A stretch of DNA of 20,076 nt from a virus, in the IMG/VR virus record IMGVR_UViG_3300027365_000073, positions 1 through 20,076 of that record. One strand, given 5' to 3'. A program made the translations under genes and the position numbers. Of the stretch, positions 1 through 7,002 are shown piece by piece; positions within the stretch are counted from its first letter, which is position 1; the number at the start of each line of letters is the position of its first letter. The notes beneath the pieces were generated by a model. It saw nothing but the letters and a program-made list of their open reading frames with translations, searched no databases and was not told the DNA's origin.

Positions 1-853
1 CACCAATCTCAAATTTCACAAACAGAGTGGCACGGTTTGAAGACCAAGTACTACCCAGAACAATGTCATTGAGATAGGTGTCTTGTACTGCTGAACGAAC
101 CCAATGTTCATCGAGTCGATAGCAGACTCCACCCATGACTGCATAGACATGACCAGTGTAGAGAGTAGAACCAGAGAATGGAATCTTCTGAGTGACAATG
201 CCTTTATCATTCAGTTCATTGGCAATTCCCGGTGCCACCACTTCAAATGTTGGATCATTGACAATTGGTTGAGTACTAAAGAACGACAAGATAAATGATG
301 CTTCACTGGAGAACTTTTGAAAATCCCACTCTTTCACGGGAACGGTGATCTTAACACCAGATGTCTCTTCAGTCTCTTTCTGGTACATCATGTTAACACA
401 AGGCGCACCATCGGAGCCGAGATATGCACTATATACCCGCTCCATGCCATCTTTACGGGCACGAATGGTGAAGTTGTTAGTATATGAGAATGGAGTCTTG
501 GAACCTAGACCGAATGCACCAATTGCATCATTGGAATCATTCTTGGTAGAAGTAAAGTATGACGTATAAACTTCACGAACACCCTCATCGTCTAGTCCAA
601 TACCAAAGTCTTCAATCTCAAAATATGGATGGAGATTATTGGGTAGAACAACTTTAAATGGTTCATCCGCATTGCCATTCTCTACATGGGCATCATAAGC
701 ATTACATGATAATTCTCTCACGATTGCCGCGACCTTATGTTCATAAAGCCCATCGGAAAGAATCTTGAATGCTTGCGCGGACGCATTGATCGTAAACTTG
801 GATTCACGAGTTGAGTTGGTCAGAACTTCATTATGCTGGCTATTGAGTTTCAT
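1..853 (-). CDS. rIIA: RIIA-like protein, 5' part (runs off the window edge)
   Basis: The first 284 residues read without interruption from the ATG at 853 to the window edge. They match my memory of T4 rIIA: a start region with TINASAQAFKILS, then IVRELSCNAYDAH (a GHKL-type ATPase N box), DFGIGLDDE (G1-like box) and IGAFGLGSKTPFSY (a G2-like, ATP-lid region). T4 RIIA with RIIB is membrane-associated and needed for growth in lambda lysogens, with links to lysis control and superinfection responses. Here only the ATPase-like N-terminal half is in view. AGAGGAG lies just upstream of the ATG, and a promoter and overlapping terminator precede it (886-919), so the gene has its own transcription unit. 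The homology is confident; the molecular function of RIIA itself is poorly known. Confidence 0.9.
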   Translation of the reverse strand, partial: MKLNSQHNEVLTNSTRESKFTINASAQAFKILSDGLYEHKVAAIVRELSCNAYDAHVENGNADEPFKVVLPNNLHPYFEIEDFGIGLDDEGVREVYTSYFTSTKNDSNDAIGAFGLGSKTPFSYTNNFTIRARKDGMERVYSAYLGSDGAPCVNMMYQKETEETSGVKITVPVKEWDFQKFSSEASFILSFFSTQPIVNDPTFEVVAPGIANELNDKGIVTQKIPFSGSTLYTGHVYAVMGGVCYRLDEHWVRSAVQDTYLNDIVLGSTWSSNRATLFVKFEIG

Positions 854-885
854 TTCACGGTAACTCCTCTTCAGAATACAGTGCC

Positions 886-913
886 ATTATATCAAAAACC
901 CCAGCTATGTAAA
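886..913 (-). promoter_or_regulatory. sigma70-type promoter for rIIA
   Basis: Reading the minus strand, -35 TTTACA (908-913) and -10 TATAAT (886-891) are separated by 16 bp. The -35 box lies in the loop of the terminator hairpin of the preceding gene. This is the only promoter of the window's set with a 16-bp rather than a 17-bp spacer. Confidence 0.75.
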
Positions 914-919
914 CCGGGG
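894..919 (-). terminator. Rho-independent terminator after the dsbA-like gene
   Basis: The minus strand reads CCCCGG, a 9-nt loop, CTGGGG, then TTTTT. This gives a 6-bp stem with one G-T wobble and a run of five T. It starts about 12 bases after the dsbA-like stop codon and overlaps the rIIA promoter. Confidence 0.7.
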
Positions 920-930
920 CGAGTAAAAAA

Positions 931-1194
931 TTATGACTCCATCACGCTCTCGTACAACTGCGCATAAGCATTCATTTCATCAACTTTCTTATTGAATTGA
1001 TCTTTATGCGCATCTGTTGCCATGCGCCTAATATATTTCTTATCAATACCAGTCTGTTCTGAAAGCTCTTCAATGGCTTCCTTCTGGTATTCTTTCTCAC
1101 CATCAACACGAGTCATCGAATTGGTGATTTCGTCGATGCCATCTTTGAGTTTCTTAAGATCGGCAGGGTTGCTTGGGGTTTGAATATCTGACAT
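931..1194 (-). CDS. dsbA: DsbA-like dsDNA-binding / late-transcription protein
   Basis: An 87-residue, charged, probably all-helical protein. Its length (T4 DsbA is 89 residues as I recall) and layout resemble T4 DsbA: a helical N-terminus, an ELSEQTGIDKKYIRRM segment that parallels the DELGVDGKMFNRLL region of T4 DsbA, a following His-Lys-Asp (AHKDQF) and an acidic Tyr-containing tail (YAQLYESVME). T4 DsbA is a small double-stranded-DNA-binding protein reported near late promoters. AAGGAGAG precedes the ATG with good spacing inside the end of the upstream gene, so it is co-transcribed with the RNA ligase cluster and closed by the terminator at 894-919. The match is from memory and short, so moderate confidence. 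Confidence 0.6.
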   Translation of the reverse strand: MSDIQTPSNPADLKKLKDGIDEITNSMTRVDGEKEYQKEAIEELSEQTGIDKKYIRRMATDAHKDQFNKKVDEMNAYAQLYESVMES

Positions 1195-1197
1195 GTG

Positions 1198-1431
1198 TTA
1201 CTCTCCTTTACCAGTTTTATATGCAAGTTCTAGTTCTACTTCGATCCAACTAAGATCACGACAGAATGTGGCATCTTCTGGCTCCATTGCATCGCTATAT
1301 ACCCTAGACCCGTTGGTATCAGTGATAAGAATATATGTAGCAACTTCCTTACCGTTTCCATTGTTTGGAACACACTTTTGTTCTTCTTCGGTTAGTTCGT
1401 CGAAGAAAAGACCTGAATCTACTTTATACAT
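1198..1431 (-). CDS. Hypothetical protein, 77 residues
   Basis: Not recognised. An acidic 77-residue protein without signal peptide or membrane segment. It has a short predicted beta-rich middle (VATYILITDTNG) and a Glu-rich C-terminal stretch (WIEVELELAYKTGKGE). The ATG overlaps the ligase stop codon by one base (TAATG) and GGCGGAG lies 7 bases upstream, so it is translationally coupled to the RNA ligase. Only 3 bases separate it from the dsbA-like gene. Tight coupling suggests a real gene, but no function can be assigned. Confidence 0.7.
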   Translation of the reverse strand: MYKVDSGLFFDELTEEEQKCVPNNGNGKEVATYILITDTNGSRVYSDAMEPEDATFCRDLSWIEVELELAYKTGKGE

Positions 1432-2531
1432 TATTCATCTCCGCCTTTAAGCAAGAATTTATTTGAGATTGCCTTGACTGAAACCATGGGCTCGATTCCA
1501 ACAGATTTCCACACTATACCTTCACGATACTTTGCATTGATGCTAGGTCCATCGGAGAACTCAAGAAGTTCATCTAATGTATCAAAGACTCTGAATGGCT
1601 CTGTTACCAATGCACTCAGATCAGGAACACACTGAACATCCAGTTCTTCTAATTGTTGTTTAGCTTGTGTCCATTCTATATACTCTTGACGGTCGATGTC
1701 AAATAGAGCAAATGCATAGAATTGGAAGTCATTGAACTTCTCTTTGTTGCCCTGGATTCCCGGTCCCATAACTTCACCCTGAATGGCAAAGTTTCCAATT
1801 CGGCCAAGCTCTGTCACCGCATCCACTACCCCTCCAGACATAGCAGCTTTCCAGAAATGAGAAGACTCATCGTACTTTAGTTGAAGGTTCCTTGAGCATA
1901 CTGCTACCTCTCCGATCTTGGCACCGGTATGCTCTCGAACATCATACGAATCTTCATTCTTCCAGTAAGTTGTGGTTAGACCAAAGTATGCTACAGTGCA
2001 TGAAGACCCGTCAAGCTTCAGAGTAGGAATGAATTGTACATCTTTGTATTCGGTTGAAAACAGATCCCAAACGTTCTGAATTCTTTCTTCGTCTGTCCTA
2101 GGAATACAATTTGGAAAATAACCAGCGGCATTAGTTACTTGAGGTTCAGGACGTTCAAATTTGATAACGTCAAGATGCTCTGAAAGGTCAACCCCTTCAA
2201 GCTCAGGTAGTCGATGTAGTTCTGGGAACAATGACCAAGGAAGAGCAAGTCCCTGAGAGAGTTGTTTCCTGAGTTTGATAGTGCGTAGACGGATTCGCTC
2301 ACGACCAGAGGGATCTTTCTTAACTCCAGACTTGGCTAGGAAAGCAAACCGTTCATCGTCTGCTGGGAGCCAAGAATCAATTTCAAAAAAACAACACATG
2401 TCGCCACGAACAAACTCACCCCTACGTACTACTACTTGCCACCCATCGATTTTAGCTAATTCCAGAGCATCTGCATTTGGATGCTCATAGACATCAGAGA
2501 TTACGCGTCGAGTTACTAGTTTACGAGTCAT
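1431..2531 (-). CDS. RNA ligase, Rnl5 / DRB0094-like family
   Basis: A 366-residue nucleotidyltransferase-superfamily ligase. Motifs in order: an N-terminal OB/tRNA-binding-like region (residues about 1-110, opening with a VISDVYEHPNADALELAKIDGW segment); motif I KLDG in TLKLDGSS, whose Lys is the expected AMP-accepting residue; a GEVMGPGIQGN segment (motif III/IIIa area); motif IV EGIVWKS; and motif V KAISNKFL. The ligase with an N-terminal OB domain is the layout of Deinococcus radiodurans DraRnl (Rnl5), not that of T4 Rnl1 or Rnl2. It probably seals RNA nicks or breaks through ligase-AMP and RNA-AMP intermediates. Substrate unknown; repair of host anti-phage RNA cleavage is an inference. 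GGAGAATAGTT leads into the ATG, which overlaps the preceding gene by 11 bases. Confidence 0.88.
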   Translation of the reverse strand: MTRKLVTRRVISDVYEHPNADALELAKIDGWQVVVRRGEFVRGDMCCFFEIDSWLPADDERFAFLAKSGVKKDPSGRERIRLRTIKLRKQLSQGLALPWSLFPELHRLPELEGVDLSEHLDVIKFERPEPQVTNAAGYFPNCIPRTDEERIQNVWDLFSTEYKDVQFIPTLKLDGSSCTVAYFGLTTTYWKNEDSYDVREHTGAKIGEVAVCSRNLQLKYDESSHFWKAAMSGGVVDAVTELGRIGNFAIQGEVMGPGIQGNKEKFNDFQFYAFALFDIDRQEYIEWTQAKQQLEELDVQCVPDLSALVTEPFRVFDTLDELLEFSDGPSINAKYREGIVWKSVGIEPMVSVKAISNKFLLKGGDE

Positions 2532-2736
2532 AACTATTCTCCATCATCTCAATGAAGTCATCCCAGAATGCATCTTTGATTTCTGCTGACATTTCTTTTG
2601 TTCCAAATTCATGCGTCCAAACAGAGTGTCCTAATTTATCTTCAACTGCCTCATGGAAGTCAGCAAAACTCTTTACCACCATTTTCCCAGTTATAGCAGT
2701 GAGAACAATAGCTTGTTCTTTAGTAAGACCTTTCAT
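2521..2736 (-). CDS. Small phage protein, DUF7736-like
   Basis: A 71-residue protein with the pattern LTKEQAIVLTAITG near the N-terminus, then FADFHEAVEDKLG, VWTHEF and a C-terminal helix. I recognise this LTKEQA...FxDFHxxVExxLG...VWTHE pattern from many small phage proteins of unknown function (the DUF7736 type). It is soluble, with no catalytic motif I can name. GGAG lies 7 bases before the ATG. Its start overlaps the stop of the upstream gene in an ATGA arrangement and its end overlaps the RNA ligase start, so it is part of one translationally coupled run. Family assignment is from memory. Confidence 0.75.
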   Translation of the reverse strand: MKGLTKEQAIVLTAITGKMVVKSFADFHEAVEDKLGHSVWTHEFGTKEMSAEIKDAFWDDFIEMMENSYDS

Positions 2737-3005
2737 ACATCTACTCCAAGCTCAATAAGAGAAGAATCAACTTCATTAAGTCTAATAGTAAGAACTTCCA
2801 TAGTTGCTTCAACCACGTCATCTAAAACACAACACCCGCTCAAGTCTACAACTTCCCCAGAGCCATCATCATGGTTTGAAAGTTGTCCCCAGTAATTATC
2901 ATCTCGTTCTTTCTCGAAATACTTATCACACTTTTCAATTGCAACTATAGTTTTATTTCGTTGCTTAACAAGTTCTTCTACACGTTTGAAATCTTCAAGT
3001 TTCAT
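2733..3005 (-). CDS. Hypothetical protein, 90 residues
   Basis: Not recognised. An acidic protein with a helical, Lys/Glu-rich N-terminal half (FKRVEELVKQRNKT) and a cysteine pair in LSGCCVLDD. I chose the ATG at 3005 over an in-frame ATG four codons upstream, because GAGGTG lies just before the 3005 ATG, whereas the upstream ATG is embedded in the stop codon of the TM2 gene (ATGA). Either start couples translation to that gene. The end overlaps the next start by 4 bases. Confidence 0.65.
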   Translation of the reverse strand: MKLEDFKRVEELVKQRNKTIVAIEKCDKYFEKERDDNYWGQLSNHDDGSGEVVDLSGCCVLDDVVEATMEVLTIRLNEVDSSLIELGVDV

Positions 3006-3013
3006 ATAACACC

Positions 3014-3298
3014 TCATGCAAACCGTGGATCATCTTTGCGAAAACCAATCACAATAGCTTCAATCAAAGCAATCAGCGATGGGATGCCAGTCCACACGAA
3101 TGCAATCATTAGTAAACCAAAGATTACATTAGATCCTCCACCAAGATAGAATCGATGGATGCCCAGACCTCCCAGAAATAGCGCAAGAAGGACAAAGATC
3201 GCTTTACTTTTAGTACCCCTCTCTACCGTCGGATGACCGCACTTGGGACATGCCAGGGCTTCTTCACTCATTTCACTGCCACAATGTTTACAAAACAT
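3014..3298 (-). CDS. Zinc-ribbon plus TM2-domain membrane protein
   Basis: 94 residues from the ATG at 3298, chosen because GGAGAG is correctly spaced before it; an in-frame ATG upstream at 3322 has no such site. Residues 3-20 form a zinc ribbon (CKHC ... CPKC, Cys 3, 6, 17, 20). A TM2-type domain follows, with hydrophobic segments at about 33-48 and 57-86 and the signature GIHRFYLGG (46-54) in the connecting stretch. TM2 proteins are small integral membrane proteins common in bacteria; their role is largely unknown, and the zinc ribbon would face the cytoplasm. In a phage early region, an envelope function such as immunity or host interaction is a guess. It heads the run of coupled genes leading to the RNA ligase. 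Confidence 0.85.
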   Translation of the reverse strand: MFCKHCGSEMSEEALACPKCGHPTVERGTKSKAIFVLLALFLGGLGIHRFYLGGGSNVIFGLLMIAFVWTGIPSLIALIEAIVIGFRKDDPRFA

Positions 3299-3333
3299 AA
3301 TACTCTCCATTTCGTAGTTCATTCTTGATTAGA

Positions 3334-3376
3334 GCTATGGGTCAACCTATATGATCAATCCGGTCCCACCCATAGC
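3334..3376. repeat. 9-bp inverted repeat with 25-base loop
   Basis: GCTATGGGT (3334-3342) and ACCCATAGC (3368-3376) are perfect inverted arms in the 96-base gap between the 133-residue gene and the TM2 gene. There is no T-run after the stem on the minus strand, so it is not a typical terminator. An operator or mRNA structure is possible. Confidence 0.5.
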
Positions 3377-3394
3377 ATTGCTAGAGACGTTTTC

Positions 3395-3796
3395 TCAGAT
3401 GGCTCGACCCACATACCGAGCATATCCATAACCTTCAGTATTCACATAGAACCTATCACCAGAATCTTTGTTGATGACCTCGGTTACCATGGTGTAGCAA
3501 GTGTCCATGAAGATTTCACGAAGTTCCTTGCTGTTGAAGATCTCATTGGGATGATTCACTTTATCAAGACGTGGATCATTGGATGCAGAACCTCCAATGT
3601 AACCCCAGATTGCTTCATTTCCATTGTCCATGAATTCCATACTGAGTCGATTGTAGACAGCATCTCCAACTTCAACTTTACGCATCACTTTACACTTGGT
3701 CACATTATGACCAGCAGCAATCTCATGGTCGGTTTCCTCGAGATCACAAGTTTTGTTGATAGCCGGAAAAGCAACTTTGATTAGGTCGATAGTCAT
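3395..3796 (-). CDS. Hypothetical protein, 133 residues
   Basis: Not recognised. A soluble, mixed-charge protein without membrane segments. It contains an IWGYIGGSASNDPR segment and a YVNTEGYGYARYVG C-terminal stretch rich in aromatic residues and glycine. It has a dedicated promoter (3832-3860) and a leader ending AAGGAACTATATCATG, the shared early-gene module of this phage. That makes it very likely a real, independently expressed early gene. Confidence 0.72.
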   Translation of the reverse strand: MTIDLIKVAFPAINKTCDLEETDHEIAAGHNVTKCKVMRKVEVGDAVYNRLSMEFMDNGNEAIWGYIGGSASNDPRLDKVNHPNEIFNSKELREIFMDTCYTMVTEVINKDSGDRFYVNTEGYGYARYVGRAI

Positions 3797-3831
3797 GATA
3801 TAGTTCCTTCTTCAATTTACCCTACAAGTTT

Positions 3832-3860
3832 ATTCTATCAATGATTGACTTCCGTGTCAA
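3832..3860 (-). promoter_or_regulatory. sigma70-type promoter for the 133-residue gene
   Basis: -35 TTGACA (3855-3860), 17-bp spacer, -10 TAGAAT (3832-3837). The transcript would carry a short leader ending in the common SD/start module. Confidence 0.8.
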
Positions 3861-3867
3861 CCATTCT

Positions 3868-4155
3868 TTAAAAATATCCTGATTCGATGCTGGCATGGTT
3901 CAGAGCATTCTCGAGTATCATGGCAATATGCTTGCGTTTCTTCCTGTCAAGTTTCACTTTCATACCAACACGAGACAATGATACATAGGATTTCTCTGTA
4001 TCATCAACGATGGATTTCATATCAACTCGATCGGTCAGATTAAGAACTTCCATCAGTGCCTCGTGTCGAGTGGTAAAATACTCTGAACGTGAAAGAAAAG
4101 TCGCGGCAATAGAATGAAATTTTTTCTTGAAAATGGGGTCTTCATAGAAATTCAT
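3868..4155 (-). CDS. Hypothetical protein, 95 residues
   Basis: Not recognised. A basic, helical protein with a Lys/Arg-rich segment (KVKLDRKKRKH) towards the C-terminus that could contact nucleic acid. Its promoter, leader and first codons (encoding MNF) lie in a 74-bp segment that is exactly duplicated upstream of the next small gene. GAGGAGGAACTGTATC precedes the ATG. It has its own consensus promoter at 4185-4213. Function unknown. Confidence 0.7.
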   Translation of the reverse strand: MNFYEDPIFKKKFHSIAATFLSRSEYFTTRHEALMEVLNLTDRVDMKSIVDDTEKSYVSLSRVGMKVKLDRKKRKHIAMILENALNHASIESGYF

Positions 4156-4221
4156 GATACAGTTCCTCCTCAGTTTGTAGTACCATTATATCACCAAATC
4201 TTCAATGTGTCAACCATCAAT
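4148..4221. repeat. 74-bp direct repeat, copy A (promoter-leader-start module)
   Basis: Identical base for base to 4362-4435 (offset 214). It contains a complete promoter, leader, Shine-Dalgarno site, ATG and the next two codons of the 95-residue gene. Confidence 0.95.
4185..4213 (-). promoter_or_regulatory. Consensus sigma70 promoter, repeat copy A
   Basis: -35 TTGACA (4208-4213), 17-bp spacer, -10 TATAAT (4185-4190): a perfect consensus in both boxes. Drives the 95-residue gene. Confidence 0.88.
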
Positions 4222-4225
4222 ATAT

Positions 4226-4369
4226 TTAAAGATTCGGATTTTTGGGATATTTTACTCGAATAGTGTCAATCTCTACATGAGAAATCCTATCACCTTCACG
4301 AATTCTAATTGTCTGGCCATATTCGCCATTTTCAAAAAGAATCACATATACAATCGGTGTAAAATTCAT
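4226..4369 (-). CDS. Small hypothetical protein, 47 residues
   Basis: A 47-residue open frame from the ATG at 4369 to the TAA at 4226. It opens MNFTPIVYVILFENGEYGQT and continues with a beta-type alternating pattern (TIRIREG, HVEIDTIRV). Not recognised. Its promoter, Shine-Dalgarno site (GAGGAGGAACTGTATC before ATG) and first three codons are identical to those of the downstream 95-residue gene, because both lie in the 74-bp duplicated module. After the MNF start the two proteins do not look alike. It is supported by the dedicated consensus promoter and strong ribosome-binding site, not by homology. Confidence 0.7.
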   Translation of the reverse strand: MNFTPIVYVILFENGEYGQTIRIREGDRISHVEIDTIRVKYPKNPNL

Positions 4370-4435
4370 GATACAGTTCCTCCTCAGTTTGTAGTACCAT
4401 TATATCACCAAATCTTCAATGTGTCAACCATCAAT
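4362..4435. repeat. 74-bp direct repeat, copy B
   Basis: Exact copy of 4148-4221. It supplies promoter, leader and start codon to the 47-residue gene, and its far end overlaps the last 5 bases of gene 41 (including the stop codon). Confidence 0.95.
4399..4427 (-). promoter_or_regulatory. Consensus sigma70 promoter, repeat copy B
   Basis: TTGACA (4422-4427), 17 bp, TATAAT (4399-4404), immediately after the gene 41 stop codon. It drives the 47-residue gene and possibly those beyond. Confidence 0.88.
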
Positions 4436-5813
4436 CCCATGAGATGTCGTCAAGTTTCTTTTCTTTACCTTGTGGTTTGTTCTTCCCTACTTTGTTCTTT
4501 ATCTCGTCTGTGGTTGGTTGTTGTGGATTTGAACTTACATCGTAGTAACGCATACGTGTGAAATCGATTCCAACCATTTGTGGTTTAAGTTTAGTCTTAT
4601 TTCCCCACCTAGTTTTCAGTAGATGAATAAGCTGCCTATCGTTTTCTTCCATGACTTCATCGGTTGTCATGGCAATGAACCAATCGCAAGTGGCGGGCAA
4701 TCCAAAGCTTTCCGATGTTGACGTGAGATCAGGTGATGTTTCATTGAAGCCCGATCTATTGATCTGTGTGGCTGTTACTAGAGGTACATCAAATTCAACA
4801 GCAAGACCTCGAAGTTCTTCAGCAATCGCTTTTACATATGAATATGAGTTTACACCATTCATACTCTTATATCTAGACGATGCACAAATGTTAATATAGT
4901 CTACGAAAATGACCTGTGGTTTGAACTTCTTCTTTTGTTTGAGTTCTTTCAATAGATGCCTAAAGTGACCAGCGTGTGCCGCACTTGTTGGATATTCCTT
5001 AGCAAAGAACCGTCCATTAGTTTTACCTTTGATTTTGTTAATACCATTAAGATATTTCTCTTTAGACATTCGTTTAAGATCATCTGTGCTGACATCAAGC
5101 AAGTTGGCTTCTACACGCTCATAGAGAAGTTCCTCAGCCATCTCCATACTGATATAAAGAACATCAATTCCCTGTTTAAGAAACTCACCAGCAAGATAAC
5201 ACATCAATGCGCTTTTGCCGACGTTCGTTCCTGCGAGAATACATGATAGTGATTTCTTCTTTAAACCACCATTTGACAAATCGTTGAGAGCTTTTAATGG
5301 GAATTGGATTCTGTTATCTTCTGCAGTGTACAGTTCATATCGACGTTCAGCATCATCAAAGAATTCCATACCAATAGAACTATCAAATGAAACTCCAAGA
5401 GCAGAATCAAGCATCTCTGGTATGGCATGCTTGTCGTGTTGCTTGTCTGTACCCTCTAGAATATTGATAGACGAATAGATAGCATTATAAATCGCCTTAT
5501 CCTTGCAGTACTCCTCCGTCTCATCAATTAGCCAGTCTGTATCGACAGGTTCATCTTTGTGCTTAGACACCTCCTCTACAACACCCAGAATATCTTCATA
5601 TTCATGCTCAGAGATCTTAGACTTTTGAAGTGTAACCGCAATAGATTCAATATTCGGAATCTTGTTATAACGGTCAAATAGATCTTTATAAATTTTGAAT
5701 AATGAACGATACCCACCATCAAAATATGATTCATCTAGATATGGAATGGTTTTTCGTGAGAAGTCTTCGTCAAATAATAGTCCTTTAAAGATAGATGTTT
5801 CGATTGAGATCAT
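4431..5813 (-). CDS. 41: Replicative DNA helicase, T4 gp41-like (DnaB superfamily)
   Basis: 460 residues, close to T4 gp41 (475 as I recall). An N-terminal helical domain (about 1-150) precedes a RecA-like ATPase core. Walker A is GTNVGKSA (195-202), a Walker B-like VIFVDYIN follows near residue 305, ATQINRSG is the sensor/H3-type segment and LLKTRWGNKTK a likely DNA-loop region. gp41 forms the hexameric 5'-3' helicase of the phage replisome and works with the gp61 primase on the lagging strand. Neither primase nor the gp59 loader is in this window. The start is supported by AAGGG before the ATG. It follows uvsX across a terminator-like hairpin, as 41 lies near uvsX in T4. The stop codon lies inside copy B of the duplicated promoter module. 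Confidence 0.92.
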   Translation of the reverse strand: MISIETSIFKGLLFDEDFSRKTIPYLDESYFDGGYRSLFKIYKDLFDRYNKIPNIESIAVTLQKSKISEHEYEDILGVVEEVSKHKDEPVDTDWLIDETEEYCKDKAIYNAIYSSINILEGTDKQHDKHAIPEMLDSALGVSFDSSIGMEFFDDAERRYELYTAEDNRIQFPLKALNDLSNGGLKKKSLSCILAGTNVGKSALMCYLAGEFLKQGIDVLYISMEMAEELLYERVEANLLDVSTDDLKRMSKEKYLNGINKIKGKTNGRFFAKEYPTSAAHAGHFRHLLKELKQKKKFKPQVIFVDYINICASSRYKSMNGVNSYSYVKAIAEELRGLAVEFDVPLVTATQINRSGFNETSPDLTSTSESFGLPATCDWFIAMTTDEVMEENDRQLIHLLKTRWGNKTKLKPQMVGIDFTRMRYYDVSSNPQQPTTDEIKNKVGKNKPQGKEKKLDDISWD

Positions 5814-5841
5814 TCTGAACCCTTAGCTGATAACAAAACGA

Positions 5842-5864
5842 CAGGCGAGCTTAACACCCGCCTG
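5842..5864 (-). terminator. Rho-independent terminator between uvsX and gene 41
   Basis: The minus strand reads CAGGCG, an 11-base interior that may add two pairs, then CGCCTG followed by TCGTTTTGTT. The stem plus T-rich tail fits a terminator or attenuator after uvsX. A TATAAT at 5876-5881 just upstream has no convincing -35 box, so how gene 41 is transcribed (readthrough or an activator-dependent promoter) is open. Confidence 0.65.
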
Positions 5865-5886
5865 CATTTAATTTAATTATAACACA

Positions 5887-7002
5887 CTATGACGAAAGAA
5901 TTTCACCTGTTTCTGGATCCAATTGTTCATCATCGGAAAGAATAGTATCAAGTTTGTCTTGAAGCACTTGACCCCCACCAGAAAGCTTGTACATATCCTT
6001 TACAGCATTACAAAAATCTTCACTGTTAAGCAGAGGATCCCAAAATTCTGGACAAGATGTATCTTTCTTCCTCCAATTCTTATCACCTTCAACAGTAGTA
6101 CGCGTGTACCAACCCATTTTTGGTTTTTCAACATGACCTGTGGCCAAAGCAATGTCTAGTAGTCCAGTATATCTGTCAATACCACCTTCATATAGTACTT
6201 CTACGGGAATTGCTGACTTTTCACGGATTGTTCGTGATTTTTCAGCGTTTAGTACAAAGTTCCAACCAAGTAGATCTTTACCATCTTTAACCTGTCTTTT
6301 CCCTAATACAAAGACAGAATTGGAACTCAGCATGCCCCCTTGCCCACCACTCATGATCTGCTTTGGTGCACCCATCCCACCAATCTCGTCATATGTGTGC
6401 ATGATCGGAATCCAATACATTTTATAGTTGGCAAAATATGGAGTCACAATACGGAATAGAGATTTCAATGCTTTTGCTCGTGACATATCAGCAACAGACT
6501 TTTGATCTATTGCATCATTCACTTCTTTAACAGATGCCAGATTACCAATAGAATCAGTAAAGAATACAAAATGAGAATATTGTTTAGTTTCATCATATTC
6601 TTTCTTAATAGCTTCAAGCTTTTCCATCATATCGAATTTTAGATCTTCAATATTCATGATTGGAATATAAATGACTCGATCCGTATCAATGCCAACAGAT
6701 TTAAAATAATCTTCTGATGCACCACCTTCTGAATCATAAAAGATCATATATGCATCTTCATATGCATCTAGATATGCTTTGCACGATAGAAGACCGAACA
6801 TAGATTTGAATGAACGGCTTTTACCCGCTAGACAATGAATTCCGTCTGTTACACCACCATGTAGATCACCAGAATATGCTAAATTTAGAGCATAAATTCC
6901 AGTATTATATAGTTGTTTTTCTTCTTTAGTTACTTCAGATAGACGGCCAGCGCCTTTCATTTTAGAACTTGATTTAATGAACTTGTCGGCTAGGCTAGAC
7001 AT
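5887..7002 (-). CDS. uvsX: UvsX recombinase (RecA-like strand-exchange protein)
   Basis: 371 residues (T4 UvsX about 390). A typical UvsX Walker A reads GKSRSFKS (60-67), in the context HCLAGKSRSFKSMFGLL, which parallels GPSKSFKS of T4. YMIFYDSEGG is the region after it and HFVFFTDSIGNL a Walker B-like strand. The IMSGGQGGMLSSN segment corresponds to the DNA-binding loop region of the family. UvsX forms filaments on single-stranded DNA and drives recombination-dependent replication and repair, with UvsY and gp32 in T4. The ATG directly follows the stop codon of the GIY-YIG endonuclease gene, so its ribosome-binding site (AGAGGAA) lies inside the last codons of that gene. The C-terminus is acidic, as in T4. 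Confidence 0.93.
   Translation of the reverse strand: MSSLADKFIKSSSKMKGAGRLSEVTKEEKQLYNTGIYALNLAYSGDLHGGVTDGIHCLAGKSRSFKSMFGLLSCKAYLDAYEDAYMIFYDSEGGASEDYFKSVGIDTDRVIYIPIMNIEDLKFDMMEKLEAIKKEYDETKQYSHFVFFTDSIGNLASVKEVNDAIDQKSVADMSRAKALKSLFRIVTPYFANYKMYWIPIMHTYDEIGGMGAPKQIMSGGQGGMLSSNSVFVLGKRQVKDGKDLLGWNFVLNAEKSRTIREKSAIPVEVLYEGGIDRYTGLLDIALATGHVEKPKMGWYTRTTVEGDKNWRKKDTSCPEFWDPLLNSEDFCNAVKDMYKLSGGGQVLQDKLDTILSDDEQLDPETGEILSS

Noticed and set aside
345-569. Plus-strand open frames such as this one and others at 4651-4899, 5215-5478, 13720-13923 and 16908-17117
   Set aside because: Each lies antisense to a recognised gene with a clear family match or strong SD, has no ribosome-binding site of note, and encodes no recognisable protein.
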